In this document: one piece after another, positions 36,891 to 49,100 of the stretch | Position numbering within the stretch: the stretch's first letter is position 1 | Layout of the letters: each line of letters opens with the position of its first letter | Assembly: GCA_025024175.1 (NCBI GenBank) | Contig: QCXZ01000064.1 | Location: 51,791,325 to 51,855,324, forward strand | Direction of reading: 5' to 3' | DNA length: 64,000 bases | DNA from: Rhyzopertha dominica | Lineage: Eukaryota; Arthropoda; Insecta; Coleoptera; Bostrichidae | Translations under genes and position numbers: made by a program | Notes under the pieces: model-generated | The model's input: only the letters and a program-made list of their open reading frames with translations | Databases searched by the model: none | What the model was told of the DNA's origin: nothing

Positions 36891-38923
36891 CGTAGGCGTA
36901 CCGAAGGGGGGCAAGGGGGGAGCTGCCCCCCGCTCCCCTGGACCTGGACTGCCAACTGTGAGCTCTTCCCAACTTCCATACATTTAGCTGATTAATTAAT
37001 TATGTATTTACGAAAGTGTTAATGAAGTAAAATTTATAGACAAACGTATTTCAGAATTTTCACCCAGAACTCATATTTGACCTATGTAAATGACATTCAA
37101 TAAGTCGTTGTCAAACGATTTCCAAGCTTATTTGGTCAGGAGTCATATACGATTTCTACTTTGTTCAGTTCTTCTAATATGTTTTCTTATAGGGATAGTT
37201 CAACTATGCATGATTATGTCGAATATCCAGAATCGGTCACATATTTGTATTTGGCGGTAACTCCAATCTTCTTAGTCACAAATTCCAAAATTAATACAGA
37301 GAAACAAAAACTTTCAAAAATATCAGTTATTTCGAGCAAAAGTCCATCCGAACTAAGAGTCATGAAAGTCTATTTAACGTAAGTCTTAGAAATCCAGTAG
37401 TATTATAAGCACGAATTAAAACCCGGTGTGCTGTTAAAATGTCAGTATACAAGACTTTTTGAGAAACGGATTAAATATATCTCAGTTTATTCAAATCTAA
37501 TTCTGATTTTACATAGTACATACTCATAATGTGTACAAAATCGTCTTCGTACATTGAAATGTGGTATGCTATCATTTTACTGATGTGTTGCACTATTTTC
37601 GATTTATGCCCTGGTCATTATTTTAGCCAAAGAGCAAAAAGAAGTACCCAAATTTGATCTATTTAAAATATCAGATCAATGCGATCACGGTTTTTAATCC
37701 AAAATTTGCTAATGTCCAAGTTAGTGGAGTATCATCGATGTGCTCATATTCAGTTTCAGATGACGATATTAGGCGCTTTAAGCACATAAACTATGCATAT
37801 ATGATTAAAGTTAAAAACATAAATTACTTTTATGTCACATAAAATTGCCGCAGAAGTAACAATCGAAGTATAACTTACAATGCCATAGTAATATTAATTG
37901 ATCATAAAGGAATACTTACATTTGTAATAATTTATACTGTGAATTTAATTGCTAATATAGTATATAGTATGTATAGTCAAGTAAATTCCGTAAAAAAAAA
38001 TTAACATACGTTTTTGGCGATATTGAACCAAATTTAGCAAATCAATGACAGCCAGCAAGATGAATATAATACATGAAAGGATTTTTGTAGCTTGAGAACA
38101 ATAACAAATGGTGGTTTTAAAAATAAGCAGAAATTAGAGTAAAATTAGATGTATCAGTAAAAATTGTTAGAGATAAAACGACCATCAATTTAATGCAGAT
38201 TGGTGGTGTTTGGCCAGCTGACGCATAATGCTGAGGCGCATAACTTGTATTTTTAAGTTTAACTAAGATTAACTAAACCAGCAGCTTAATTCATTACAGT
38301 CTTAGGTACTGTTTCACTACCAGGTTATTCCCTCATTCTCAGTTTTGATAATTTTTTTAATCTATAATAGCCACCTATTCACTCCAACTTAAATTTCTAA
38401 AGCTTCTAATGCGTAAAGTAGAAACTAAAAAGCGCATCGGTTAATTAATTAATATTTGATATTTACGAATTTCAAATCATAAAACGTGGTTCTTTTAGTA
38501 GATGCTTAAGGCTAAATTTATATTTCTTTAGTACTTCGCTTGACATTACTATAGATTATGTGGATCACGGATCTTTATTCTTCCAAATAAAATGTATTTA
38601 CTCATCTTTTGTTAAACGTGATAGACAGGCAACTGAATGCGCTAGATATCGACTAACTGATATCATCAATAATTGAATTAGGAATAAAGGAGCTTTTCAA
38701 GATCAGTATATATAAAAAAAACATAAAAAACTTGGGTCTTCACAGAAGATGTTTTAAGTCACCTTGCAGAAAATCAAGGAATATTGTTCATGAAATAAAT
38801 AGTTAATTACTTAGGTACATAATCCGATAAAGGCACATTTTTATTTATGCTGAATTGTTCAGTAAGGAAAATTCCTGCTTTGCCCCCCTTAGACCAAAAG
38901 CTGGGTACGCCCATGCCTGCTTA
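36883..38923. mobile_element. hAT-type element with 8-bp target duplication
   Basis: CCTGCTTA occurs at 36883-36890 and 38916-38923, directly outside an element of about 2.0 kb (36891-38915). Its ends are CGTAGGCGTACC and the complement of CATGGGCGTACCC, each followed inward by a GGGGGGCAA run. An 8-bp duplication with short TIRs beginning CA/CG is the hAT signature. I could not read a hAT transposase or its dimerisation domain in either strand, so it is either non-autonomous or too decayed. Confidence 0.8.
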
Positions 38924-40937
38924 GGAAAGAAATATTAGGGGCATGAGTAAATGAACATTAACAATAAATTAAAAACAACTTGCAACGGCATCAGCAGCAT
39001 GTTTTTTACCCTCATCCCGATCATTCAAAATTTCCTATCGATATCTACATACTCGTCCACATCTTTTATAAAAATTAGTTTCCATTAAAATATTTGAGCA
39101 GGTACATACATCCTTAACAATTATCAATAAAATTTGAAGGACAATAAATGCTAATGAAATAAAATAAATAACGTCTACTCTGATCAGTCGCTCTGAGGGT
39201 ACTTGCATCAGTTTCCAAGACAACATTTCGTGCACTTATTATGCAACTTATTATGCCATTATTTTTAACAGTTGTTTAGGTGCCGCTAATTGCGTGGTAT
39301 GTATTTGTAACAAACCATTGGATGTTTAGTGACAATTGATTTCCCAGCCAACCCTAACACGGTGGTATACTCTAAAAGGAACTTTTGGTTCTAGCTTTCT
39401 TGAAACTACATTTAACCAAATACCTGCCTATGTTACATCCTCCTTACAAAGCAACGAAGAGTTTTTATCCCGTTGTACAAAGGCTAAACCACAGTCTAAC
39501 TTCAACATAGATTTCCCCCAAAAAATTCCCTATGTAACCTACGTCAAGATTTGCTAAAAACTTTCCAACTTCGCAACAAGCAATTGAAATGTTTATTTAA
39601 AAAAATCGATGGCATCGCCGCTATTACCAGCTTGGCCCAAAAATTCTACTTCTAAATCTGATTATTAAAATCAGTCGGCGTGCCTGTGCACTGTAGAATT
39701 AAAAAATATAATGAACACAACAAATACCTCAAGCATACAACATTTTTATGGTAACATCGATTATGATTTTGGGTTATAATTTGGTAAATAAACCACTGGG
39801 GGTAGAAACCAGTGGATCTTCTTGGTTGAAAATTTAATAACAAATTACACTGCTCCTATCTATTTCTTGATTACATTTTTAGTTTGGAAGCTATTCGCGA
39901 AAACAATTAGTTTATACAATGTGTTCCGGTAAGAGTAAGAGTTTCTGTTTTAGTTTTAATAATTATTTACCTCCTGAAGAAGAATTTAAACCACGTTTCG
40001 GCTTTCACATTACATTCGCTTTCGACAATTACTGGTTGGAACTCACAGTTACAAATGGACCTGGATATTGAAACGCACGGCGTTAATTTAACCATGAACA
40101 GCAGCTCCTAAGGCTAAACTGATTAGCCATTAAATTCGAGTATGGTTCAAAGCAGACAATGACGGCTCATCCCGATATGCATGTGTGCATAATATGTGCA
40201 GTATATCAACAGAAACAATAACGAAGTTTGTTCGAAACACATCAAATTAACGTACCACAAAGCTGTTATTATTCTGTGTGTTAGTCTAAACATTAATTAC
40301 TTTAAATAGCAGCCTGACGGCGAAATGCACATCCGTGCAAACGGCTTTCATCATTTCTCAAACGTATGTTGAGTTTACCACATGTAACGAAACAAGTTCC
40401 CGGAGTTGGGGTGGAGCTGAGCGTACCTGTTTGAAATGAGACGTATTAAAATACACTAGACGTGTTCCAAAATATTCATGTTAGTTACTCCACAAGTGGG
40501 CGAAATTATTTCTTTACAGACGTAGGGGTATTGTAGTTGGTAGGTAGTCGGTACCAGCTGTTAAACTGGCTACATTTTCTTTTGAAGAACTTTTTGGTTA
40601 CGTATTAACATAGTCCATAGTTTCCTACGCGGACTACGAAATTCGATTTAATACTTTGGAAGTCGCGTGTTGTCCATTTTTTATGTTTACTTTCATAAAA
40701 GAATTGATATGAATTAATATTGTGGTGTTTTAGCGCTTGAATACTACACCGCTCAGTTCCCAATAACTATTTTATATTTCCCCTCTATTTACAGACTGAC
40801 CAACAATTATGCTTTTCATTTCGACCATCTTGCTTGCCAACCCCAGGAACATGACTGCTTTTTTGACCCCCTCTTTTCTGCTCCTGCGCCTGACGAGACG
40901 ACAGAACATAATAAGTTTATTATACTACAACTGTAAA
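38924..40937. other. Non-coding stretch
   Basis: A 73-codon frame at 39336-39557 has no domain match. A CTGAAGAAG word at 39976 followed by CACGTTTCGG looks hammerhead-like but is in the wrong arrangement. Confidence 0.4.
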
Positions 40938-41154
40938 TACAGGGCACTTATGGAAATTATCGATTAAATCAATTTGCCGCCTCTCAGGAGAATGAACACA
41001 AGAATTGCTTGTTATCTATCGATTGTTGAATTAGGTACTTGATATACTTTAGTATGAGATAACGCGTCGAAGTTTTTATTTTCAACATATTCTGTAGTGT
41101 TTTGTGCAATAATCAACTTTAAGTTTGCAGAAAGCTCACATTTCGGAGCTGTGG
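40938..41154 (+). repeat. Dispersed repeat, copy 2
   Basis: Relative of 34710-34917. It starts TACAGGGCAC and ends near ttcggagctgtgg. It lacks the outer TIRs that enclose copy 1, so it is either truncated or the original element inside which TIRs evolved. Confidence 0.8.
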
Positions 41155-41228
41155 GGTGATACGGTTTCGTATAACTTTTAAGTTATGTATCGTATTTGTG
41201 AGGCTGTGGCTACACTAAGCTTGTTAAA

Positions 41229-41397
41229 TAATTGTACATCATACCGAGCCTTTGGTATATAGGCAAAACCAGTTCTATACCGTGCTGTCTACACTAGACC
41301 TAAACTACACTGATGAGCTACAATGATAGCGAAATAGATCTGCAGTTGGTTGCGGTGCAGACAGCACAGCATAGATAGACATGCATTTTAATTGTAC
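41229..41397 (+). mobile_element. Stand-alone hammerhead unit with 9-bp target duplication
   Basis: TAATTGTAC occurs at 41229-41237 and 41389-41397, enclosing about 151 bp. The unit begins atcataccgagcctttgg and ends gacatgcattt; the same unit occurs inside the 33 kb insertion with different flanks and a different duplication. It contains one complete hammerhead and no open frame. The two independent duplications show the unit itself moves. Confidence 0.8.
41282..41367 (+). ncRNA. Hammerhead ribozyme, second copy
   Basis: Core CUGAUGA 41310-41316. Helix II GCUA 41317-41320 pairs with UAGC 41327-41330. GAA is 41331-41333, then AUAGAU 41334-41339 and C17 at 41340. Helix I inner part AACUACA 41303-41309 with UGCAGUU 41341-41347 has one A-C mismatch. 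The outer part GUGCUGUCU 41282-41290 with AGACAGCAC 41359-41367 is perfect. Compared with the 33 kb copy, the fourth helix II pair is A-U instead of G-C, and a U-G pair in outer helix I is C-G. Helix III is shortened by a 4-nt deletion, so this copy may be weak or inactive. Confidence 0.78.
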
Positions 41398-41938
41398 TAT
41401 GATATTTTTAGCTTAACACAATGGTAAAATTGACAAACTAAGTGTTAGTAACATTAGGTGCACTACACAAATCTTCTACAGTGCAAGGGTGTAGACTGTA
41501 GAGGTTACCACAAGCCTACAACAGTTATTATTATTTCTTACCTTTGAAAGAAAAATAGAACCAATCAGGCTGCAGAATGTGATGATTTCATCAATAAACG
41601 GACGGTGTAAATTNGTAANTAGTACAAAAAAAGTAAATCAAACAAAGAAAACGAAGGCTTTATCGAATCCGAGATTTCNTTCATATTTTAATAACGACTC
41701 GGTAAGAGTAGATATTCCGGACGTTGATCAAGGGATGGCGGTTTTTATGTATAAGGTAAGGTGCGAGAAAGGAACTACTAAAGAGATATTTACTTGCAAT
41801 CGGAATTTTGTGCGTGGTGAGAAACCTGAAGTTTTCGAAAGTGCATCGATACATCATATTATCATATAACGATGTATCGACATCGAATACCATCGGAATA
41901 GCAAATTCCGTACTATCAATGTGTTGCGTAAATAAACA
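41398..41938. other. Non-coding stretch
   Basis: Several Ns (41614, 41619, 41679). Contains short inverted words around CATCGATACATC (41843-41880). No gene recognised. Confidence 0.4.
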
Positions 41939-42360
41939 TGGATGGTAGTCGACGTCGATACATTGGTTTAAGTTAAAAATAGAGAAAGGGGTTGTAGTAA
42001 CAGTTTAAGAGTAAATAAGTAAGAATTATGCGGCAAAGTATTTAATCCACTTTTTTCATTAAATTTCATTAAATTTTCTAATAGGCCAACAGGAACGTTT
42101 CTTTATAAAAATGTTTAATGTTCTGGAATCTGTCATCTCTTTGGTGGTTTATCACCTAACGGACACTAACCCTGAAGTAAAGAATACCACATAAGATGGA
42201 TCTCTGTAAACATAGATACTTGCATGCCATATTTGATCCATCTACCGTAAATGTATACCTATGTGTGGTTCAGTTTATGTATATAGCGTTTTCAGACTAA
42301 TGTTCTTAAAAAAAGTTAAAAGTGTAGTGGTTTTTGTACATTACAATCATTTTCGTGTAA
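41939..42360 (+). repeat. Non-coding relative of the 5.7-6.3 kb THAP element
   Basis: Matches 5717 to about 6050 in the same orientation: gata-att-ggttta, aacagttta-g-ataaataagt, ctggaatct-ccatctct, ataagatggatctctgtaaac and a shared block ending in ccatctaccgtaaa. The THAP-coding part is absent here. Confidence 0.7.
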
Positions 42361-42562
42361 TGTGTGTCAATCAACTAATCGCATTATACCTAATTTTCTA
42401 GCAAAAGTAAAAGTAAGTAAGTCGCAAAAAAATACATCGATGTCGCCTCTGCAACTAAAACAGCAATGTATCGTATTGAGAAATCAAACAATATTGCGAA
42501 GTATCATGAATGCATTCGATATATTGGAATTGAAACATCGATGTATCATTGCCATCCCTAGC

Positions 42563-42794
42563 TCATTGAGGTTTAATAAGATAATATTTTGTCGGATAGA
42601 TCGCTGACTCTTGAAAACACTGACAAAAAATTAATAGTCTGACGTTTCGATTACACCTGTTATCTTTGTCAAAGACGAAGAACCTCAAAATTTGCCTGAC
42701 ATAAGTTCAAACAAAAAACAAAATCTATCCGACAAAATATTATCTTATTATATTATGGACGCTGAAAGCATTCACCCTCGTATCATTGAGGTTT
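42563..42794. mobile_element. Folded-back PLE 3' end (copy B) with 12-bp duplication
   Basis: TCATTGAGGTTT at 42563-42574 and 42783-42794 encloses 208 bp. The left part (42575 to about 42717) is the PLE 3' region on the minus strand. The right part (about 42718-42782) is the continuation of the same region on the plus strand, ending in the gcattcaccctcgtat word also seen at the end of the 59.3-60.1 kb PLE. AATAAGATAATATTTTGTC and its complement lie on opposite sides. Confidence 0.85.
42637..42676 (-). ncRNA. Eroded hammerhead motif in PLE copy B
   Basis: Minus strand: helix I GUCU/AGAC, then UUGACAA in place of CUGANGA (C3 to U and G8 to A, both transition-type changes), helix II closing with UAAUC, then GAAACGUC. 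Probably inactive. Confidence 0.5.
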
Positions 42795-44602
42795 GTTTGA
42801 TTTTAACAAGTTAATTAATTGTTTTTTATACCTGTGAAATTTAGGCTTTTACTTTCCACAATTNGTAAAGAATTCTTGTTATTAAATGTCTTCCTAAAAA
42901 GTTTTTAACGCTGAACAGATACTGTAACACACCTGTTTACTGTTTTAATACGTTTTACTTATATTCGCTAAGCTATGATATTTTTACTCGATGACCGAAT
43001 GCAGCCTAGCAGTCCTATTTTTCAGTTATGGAGCCAACTTACTCGAGCAATAGCTATCACTTTCAGCTTGCAGTTTGGTTGCTTAACATTTACAAATACC
43101 ACATCCATTAACGTCAGATACCTCAATCGATAGAAGTGAAAATGGAACTTGGGAAAACTTCACGCCGGACGACTTCAAAACTCATTTCTCCCTCTCCGCC
43201 TCACACACCCCGTTTAGTAAAGCAAACTCGTTATGCTTGTTGAGAAAACATTGAATTCGAGCCTCTTAATACCGCGCGCCCTAATTCCATCCCAGAAAGT
43301 AGGAAAGCCCCATTGTCGCCCTGTGATGGTTGACACTTGCCACCTACGCCTCTGCCACGGTCGACGTAGCAGGACGATTGTGATCCTCGACTTGGTTTAC
43401 GCATCGCACACCGCGCGGCGCTCTAATCGATTACCATCAAAGGAAGACAATTCGACATCGAAAACTAAATATTCCACGCCGCGAAGCACAATTCTAAATG
43501 GGAGCCGGAGACGTTCGGGGATACAGAATGAACTTTGGAATACTGAATTTTGCTGGCTCAGTTGTTGTTGATAATACAAGGAAGCTGAACGAGGACTGAA
43601 CTATTGATTCCTAAATTTAGGAATCCAAGATTGTAAGCTCTTTAGGTGTTTATCAACTTTTCAGCAGCGTATAACAGAAACATCAGTGTGTCAGCAGTTT
43701 GGCATTAATGCGATTGCAAATGCTGTCTGTTCATGTCTCAAGTTGTTATTCTGTTGTTTTTTTTTTGAGGGTAAAAGTAAATTCTGATTTAATAGTGCCA
43801 GTCCGGAGTGCCTTCCATATCTATCCAAAAATCCAGAAAAACCACACAAAAAACAATAGGTAGTTTAGCTCCGATAAGAACCATTTAATTTGGTATTGAG
43901 ATCATTAATACATTAAAAAAACGCAAAAAGAGGGTGACAAATACCCAATGATAATTTGATGATAAACGTAACCTAAAGGAAAATAAACTCAAAGTGCAGC
44001 ATTTATAAACAATGTGGACCCGACTGGAAGTCACATACAAACTTGACTATAACGCGGCCAAATTCAAATCGATTCTCCTAGTTACAAATACAGTATAGAA
44101 CTGCATGTGTCTAACTGCAAAAAAAATAAATTCTTTTATACAAATATGATTCATATCATGATTGAACTGTAAGGGTTTTTGTCATTATAAAACCGAAATT
44201 TTCAATACAGATGTTTTATTAACCAGAGCAGATTTAATGATCTACCCTAATCAATTAATTAAATTTGTTACCCAGCTATTACACTTACGTAAAAATGCTA
44301 AGACAGTTTTCGTATTAAATTCATTTACTTAATAAAACACTCAACTTTTTCCTGTATACAACATTCCATTTGAATGTTCCCACTGGTTAAAAACGTAAAA
44401 TATCGTTTTCGCAAAGTCATGTCCATATGTATCCAAATGGAAGCATTTATGACCCCACACCACTTGCGCCTTACAGTACAAAGTGAAAATGGTCACTTAT
44501 TTATATATAAGTGGAAGCTATGTTTTTTGGTAGAACTTAAAAGTTTCGGGTTTTCTGTTAGCGGTAAACGGCAAACCGGATCTCGACGCGAAATAAAAGG
44601 GT
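42795..44602. other. Non-coding, includes a GC-richer island (43140-43570)
   Basis: Frames at 43233-43571 (plus) and 43397-43579 (minus) overlap in this island but neither carries a recognised domain or splice-bounded structure. Confidence 0.35.
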
Positions 44603-45265
44603 TCACCCCAACATCTTTTTAAAGATGTGTGCGGTGTCCATGAAGACTATCTTATGCACCTCGTTTGACGATAAATTGCCAGAAATTAAATTTAGGTGGT
44701 CTAGGAATCCCTTAGCTGTTACACCCAGAGCTACCATCACCACTACTCTGGTCTTCGTTCTCCACATAGCCACGATATGGCTGATGCGTTCTTCAGCTTT
44801 GTGCAAAGTCTATATCCACTGTCTGTGGGCTGCTTGAATATGTGTTTTTGCATTACCTCGTACTGAGCTATAGTCAGGCTCTCAGTCGCTCCTGTCAGCG
44901 CTCCCTTTCGTAGCAAAGGGATGGTTGTTTGTTTGTCTACATCTGGGTCAACGTTCCTCATAAATTGTCCAGTGGCTTGTCCTTGACCTTTTCCATTTTG
45001 GTATTGGATATGTATGCCTTAAGGTGTTCGACTGTCATATCACCTGTGCTTCCTTTCTTTTAGCTTTGATCTTTTCGGCATGAGTATTTGGCTTTAATTG
45101 CATCATATTCTTTCACGAATTTCATAAGGCGATCTTCGCAATTTTCTGAATATCTTTCAAGTCTAACAATTGAAATTTCATAAGCGGTCTGTATTTCAAT
45201 AACCCCGCGGCCACTGTGGTTTCTCCCGACGTGCAATCTATCAGTATCGGCCTTGGGCTGATGGA
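44603..45265 (-). pseudogene. LINE ORF C-terminal relic
   Basis: Minus-strand fragments in order: QPKADTDRLHVGRNHSGRGV and LERYSENCEDRLMKFVKEY (45060-45265); GQFMRNVDPDVDKQTT, LLRKGALTGATESL and RLCTK (about 44800-44970); then AEERISHIVA and VHKIVFMDTAHIFKKMLG (44603-44800). This follows the C-terminal domain of a non-LTR retrotransposon group in arthropods in which K-x-D-x-DRLY, GGRGL, C-x-x-x-x-E-x-I-x-HI and GTAHILRK blocks follow the reverse transcriptase. I cannot assign the clade with certainty (Dong/R4-like is one possibility). Frameshifts separate the pieces. Confidence 0.65.
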
Positions 45266-45561
45266 TTATTATTACTATTATTATTATAGCTACTTCACTC
45301 GACATTGTCCGTAAATGTAATGTAATGTAACCGCCTACATAAGATCTATATTCGCTTGCATTTATCTGATATCATGTTTATACAGTAATTCAGTTTTCGA
45401 TGCTCGGTCCATGTCAGGAAAGAGACTAATGTTGATGCGCAATCTCATATGCGCAAACCTCAATTCTTCTGCTTCGAATTACGTAGCTGATATATGAATA
45501 AGCTGTTGTAGTAGTTTACAGTGGTGACTTGTATGACACGCATTATAAGTGATATCAACTG

Positions 45562-46005
45562 TGTTTCGCGCCACACGTGAAATTTAGTTAATTAACACCC
45601 TTCGACGGTGTACCGCGTGATTTTCTCATAAATTAAACACTTTCGGACTTACTAACCATATATTCACTAATTCTTACAATACTTCTTAACTAAGTCTATT
45701 CTAACATACAACGTCTTACATTCCCGCGTTACTTTACAATACTGCTTCATTCGTTCTGTACCTAAGTATTTATACTAGCCTACCCCCAACCCCTAGAAAG
45801 AATCCCGTTACACGGTACAAAAGGGACGGATCTTGGAAATTCCCAATGTAAATTTATGATAACAACTGTCGCCCATCCCTTTGTGGTTCACAGATAACGG
45901 GCAATAAAATATTATTGCGGTTTACAGGAAAGGCCTAATCATTTACCTACTACCTCAATTTGGAATTTCCAACTATAACCCGGAGGGTATTGCAAACTAA
46001 GAACA
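45562..46005 (-). repeat. BEL/Pao 3' LTR
   Basis: 3' LTR in element orientation. It shows TG...CA ends on the plus strand and almost complete identity to 49671-50114. Confidence 0.96.
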
Positions 46006-46014
46006 CTCCCCGCC
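46006..46014 (-). other. Polypurine tract
   Basis: On the minus strand GGCGGGGAG abuts the 3' LTR, the expected place for plus-strand priming. Confidence 0.75.
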
Positions 46015-46137
46015 TTGAAAGCTCCGACTTTCAAAACCATACATTAACTTGTACTTATTCTCTTCATAGGTTATAGCCTAAATATTGCTTATTTACTGTC
46101 TTGTAACACTAACACATGGCAGTCCACTTGCACTTTT

Positions 46138-49100
46138 TCACTCACTGCGCACTTCATGGATAGGAAGAGGACACAATCTGGTAGTAGCTCGCTGAATGAC
46201 TCCTTGGGACGTTCGTACCGCGGCAGACCTGATGATTCCGTCGTTACCAGGATGTACCTCGATGATTCGCCCTCGTTTCCACAGTAGCGGTGGTTGGTTA
46301 TCGTCCCGTACAAGGACAAGTTGGCCTACGCTCGGCTGGAGGCCGCTGCATGACTTCCACTTGTTTCTGGATTGCAGGTTGTTGAGATATTCTGTATGCC
46401 AGCGTCTCCAAAAATGCTGGCGAAGACGCTCCACCAATTGCCACCGAGAGAGTCTATTCAGCGGCAGCTCAGCTAGATTAAGTTCTGGCAGTGAAGTCAA
46501 ACTTTCCCCAATTAAAAAATGCCCAGGAGTAATACACGTAAGATCATTTGGATCGTCTGAAAGCGGACACAATGGCCGCGAATTCAAGATCGCCTCGATT
46601 TGAACTAACAAGGTATATAGTTCTTCGAAATATAGCACTGAGTTTCCAGCGATAAGCTTGAGGTGAAATTTGAAAGATTTAATTGCCGCTTCCCACGGTC
46701 CACCCATATAAGGACTGTTTGGTTGTATAAAATGCCAAGTGACTCCGTCTTCAGCAAAAGTCTGGGTCAATACGTCTTTGTGGTTTTCACTGAGGAACTG
46801 TCGATATAAAGGATTCAAACTGGAACGCTTTAAATTTTCGCCTCTCTTCAACTGCTCAATTTCTTTGGAAAAGCATTCCTGTTGTACTGCTTTGACAGCA
46901 ATTTTAAGGGCTTCTCGCATTTCATTGTAAGTAATTGCACCATATTNACGGTCTTTAGGACGCTGCTTACAGTTGGTCACAAATCGTTTACAGTATGCCA
47001 ATATACGAAGTATCTTGCTGTATGAAGAATATTTAGCAAAATCAAAATTTTCAGTCTTTGACACAGCTATGTTAGCGATTACTTTACGGGCTTCTGGAAT
47101 TTCATCGTCATTGTACCATTCCATCGATGGTTGCTGCAACCATGGTGGGCCGTACTTGTGTGTTCTAAAATGAAAAACAATCGAAAACAAATCGTCCTGG
47201 ATCAATGGACCTACCATTAAAGTGTCGTTAAGTGATAAGCCGTTCGCAGATTTCGATGATGCGTCAAACACTACTCGTACCTTTGTTGTTATATTNTCCT
47301 CCTTGATAACAGCATGATGAGGTAAATAGAACCCTGGCATGTCTGTCTGGCAGTCGTCTATTAATTTCATGTGCCCTAACTCAATGTACTCGCACATAAA
47401 TTGAGTATATTCTTGTTTAAGGGATATTTGCTTGTTAAGTTTCCGCTCAAGGGAGTACAGGCGTTTCAGCGCTATACTTCGGCTGTCACCAAAATCAGGA
47501 ATTTCTGCGTGTTTAAATGGTAGCCTTACAACAAAACGACCTTGTTCGTTGCGTTCAAGAGTGTGTCGAAAATGATCTTCGCAGCCTTGTTCTTCGGGAG
47601 CGAGGTGTTGCCGTTGAGTTGGCTCTTCTATCGACCAGAACCGTTCGAGATATTTGTCAACCCCGTCTGAGTTGATTGCGAAATTACACACAGTTTTGGA
47701 ATGCTTATTTGTAATTGGTACCTTTCCTGCCAAGATCCAACCAAAATGAGTTTTTTGGAGAAGTGGATGATGATTTGATTTAATCTGCCCAATACATAAT
47801 ATATTCCAGAATAGATCGGCTCCGATAAGAATATCAATACTGTCAGATCGATAGAAAGTTGGATCAGCCAATTTGATGTTTTTAGGCAGCTGAACTGAGC
47901 TTGGATTCAATGAAATTATTGGTAATTTTTCCGTGATTTTATTAAGAACAAAGCAGTCCAATTTCGCCGTGAAAGAATTATATTTTGAAGACATAACAAC
48001 AGCAACTAAGTTAGTGGAACTTGAACTTGCCTGGCCTACACCAACAACAGAAAGGTTCCTCTGAATTATAGGTAATTTTAGTTTATCTGCGAAAGCTGCC
48101 GAAATGAAATTAGACTGTGACCCTGAATCCAAAAGAACCCTAGCAACATGAACTGTACCATCAGCACCTTCAACGTTTACTAACGCAGTCGATAAAAGCA
48201 CTTCTTCGGTGAACGTCTTGTTTAAAGAATGATTGGAAGTGACAATATCTGGATTAGATGTATTTGATGAAATGGAGGTGGATGCTTGTTCCGAATTATT
48301 TTTGGCGTTATCCAAATGCAACAATGAATGATGTTTTTTGTTACAGCAACGACATTTACCTGCGAAACACTTATAAGCCGTATGATTTGGCTTAAAACAA
48401 TTAACGCACAATTTGCGACCCTGCACCTCACGCCACCTTTGCTCTACAGGTAGATTAATAAATCGGTCACATTGCTTTAAGTTGTGTGCTTGATTGCATA
48501 ACATGCAACTCGGCGTCTTCGCAGCCGCGCTGGTAGCCACTATACTCTTTCGGTTTTGATGTTGAACTCGATTATAACTTTCGGGGCTCCTTTTATCACT
48601 TACAGATTCCAGTGTTTGGCATTTGTGCTCCAAAAAATCAAGCATATCACTTAGTTTGGGATGTTCCTTCGACAATTGGTTTTCCCACTCCTTGCACGTA
48701 AATTGATCCAATTTAGTAGTGATCAAGTAAATTATGAGATCATCCCAAAAATCTGTTGGACGTTTAAGAGCCGTAAGAGCTTGTAAATGTTTTCGCGTGT
48801 CGTCTACAATTTTTCTCAATGTTGTAAATGACTCTTTTGCGGACGATGGCATATCAAAGAGTGCACGAATATGATTTTTTGCAATAATTCTTTGATTATC
48901 GTAGCGAGCCTTCAACAAATTCCATGCGACGTTATAATTTTCTGCGGAAGTTTCGAGCGAATCTAAGACACATTTTGCTTCAGCTTGTAGAGCAGATTTT
49001 AAATAATGGAACTTTTGTATGTTCGTTATATCTGTGTTGGCATCAATAAGGCTTTGAAATGTGTCAAAAAATGGAAACCACTGATCATATGCTCCGCTAA

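Noticed and set aside
39970..40020. CTGAAGAAG word near CACGTTTCGG as a hammerhead
   Set aside because: The GAAAC strand is present only as its reverse complement, so the core cannot form.
43233..43571. Overlapping frames on both strands in a GC-richer island as a possible gene
   Set aside because: Neither strand has a domain or clear exon boundaries; reported only as an island.
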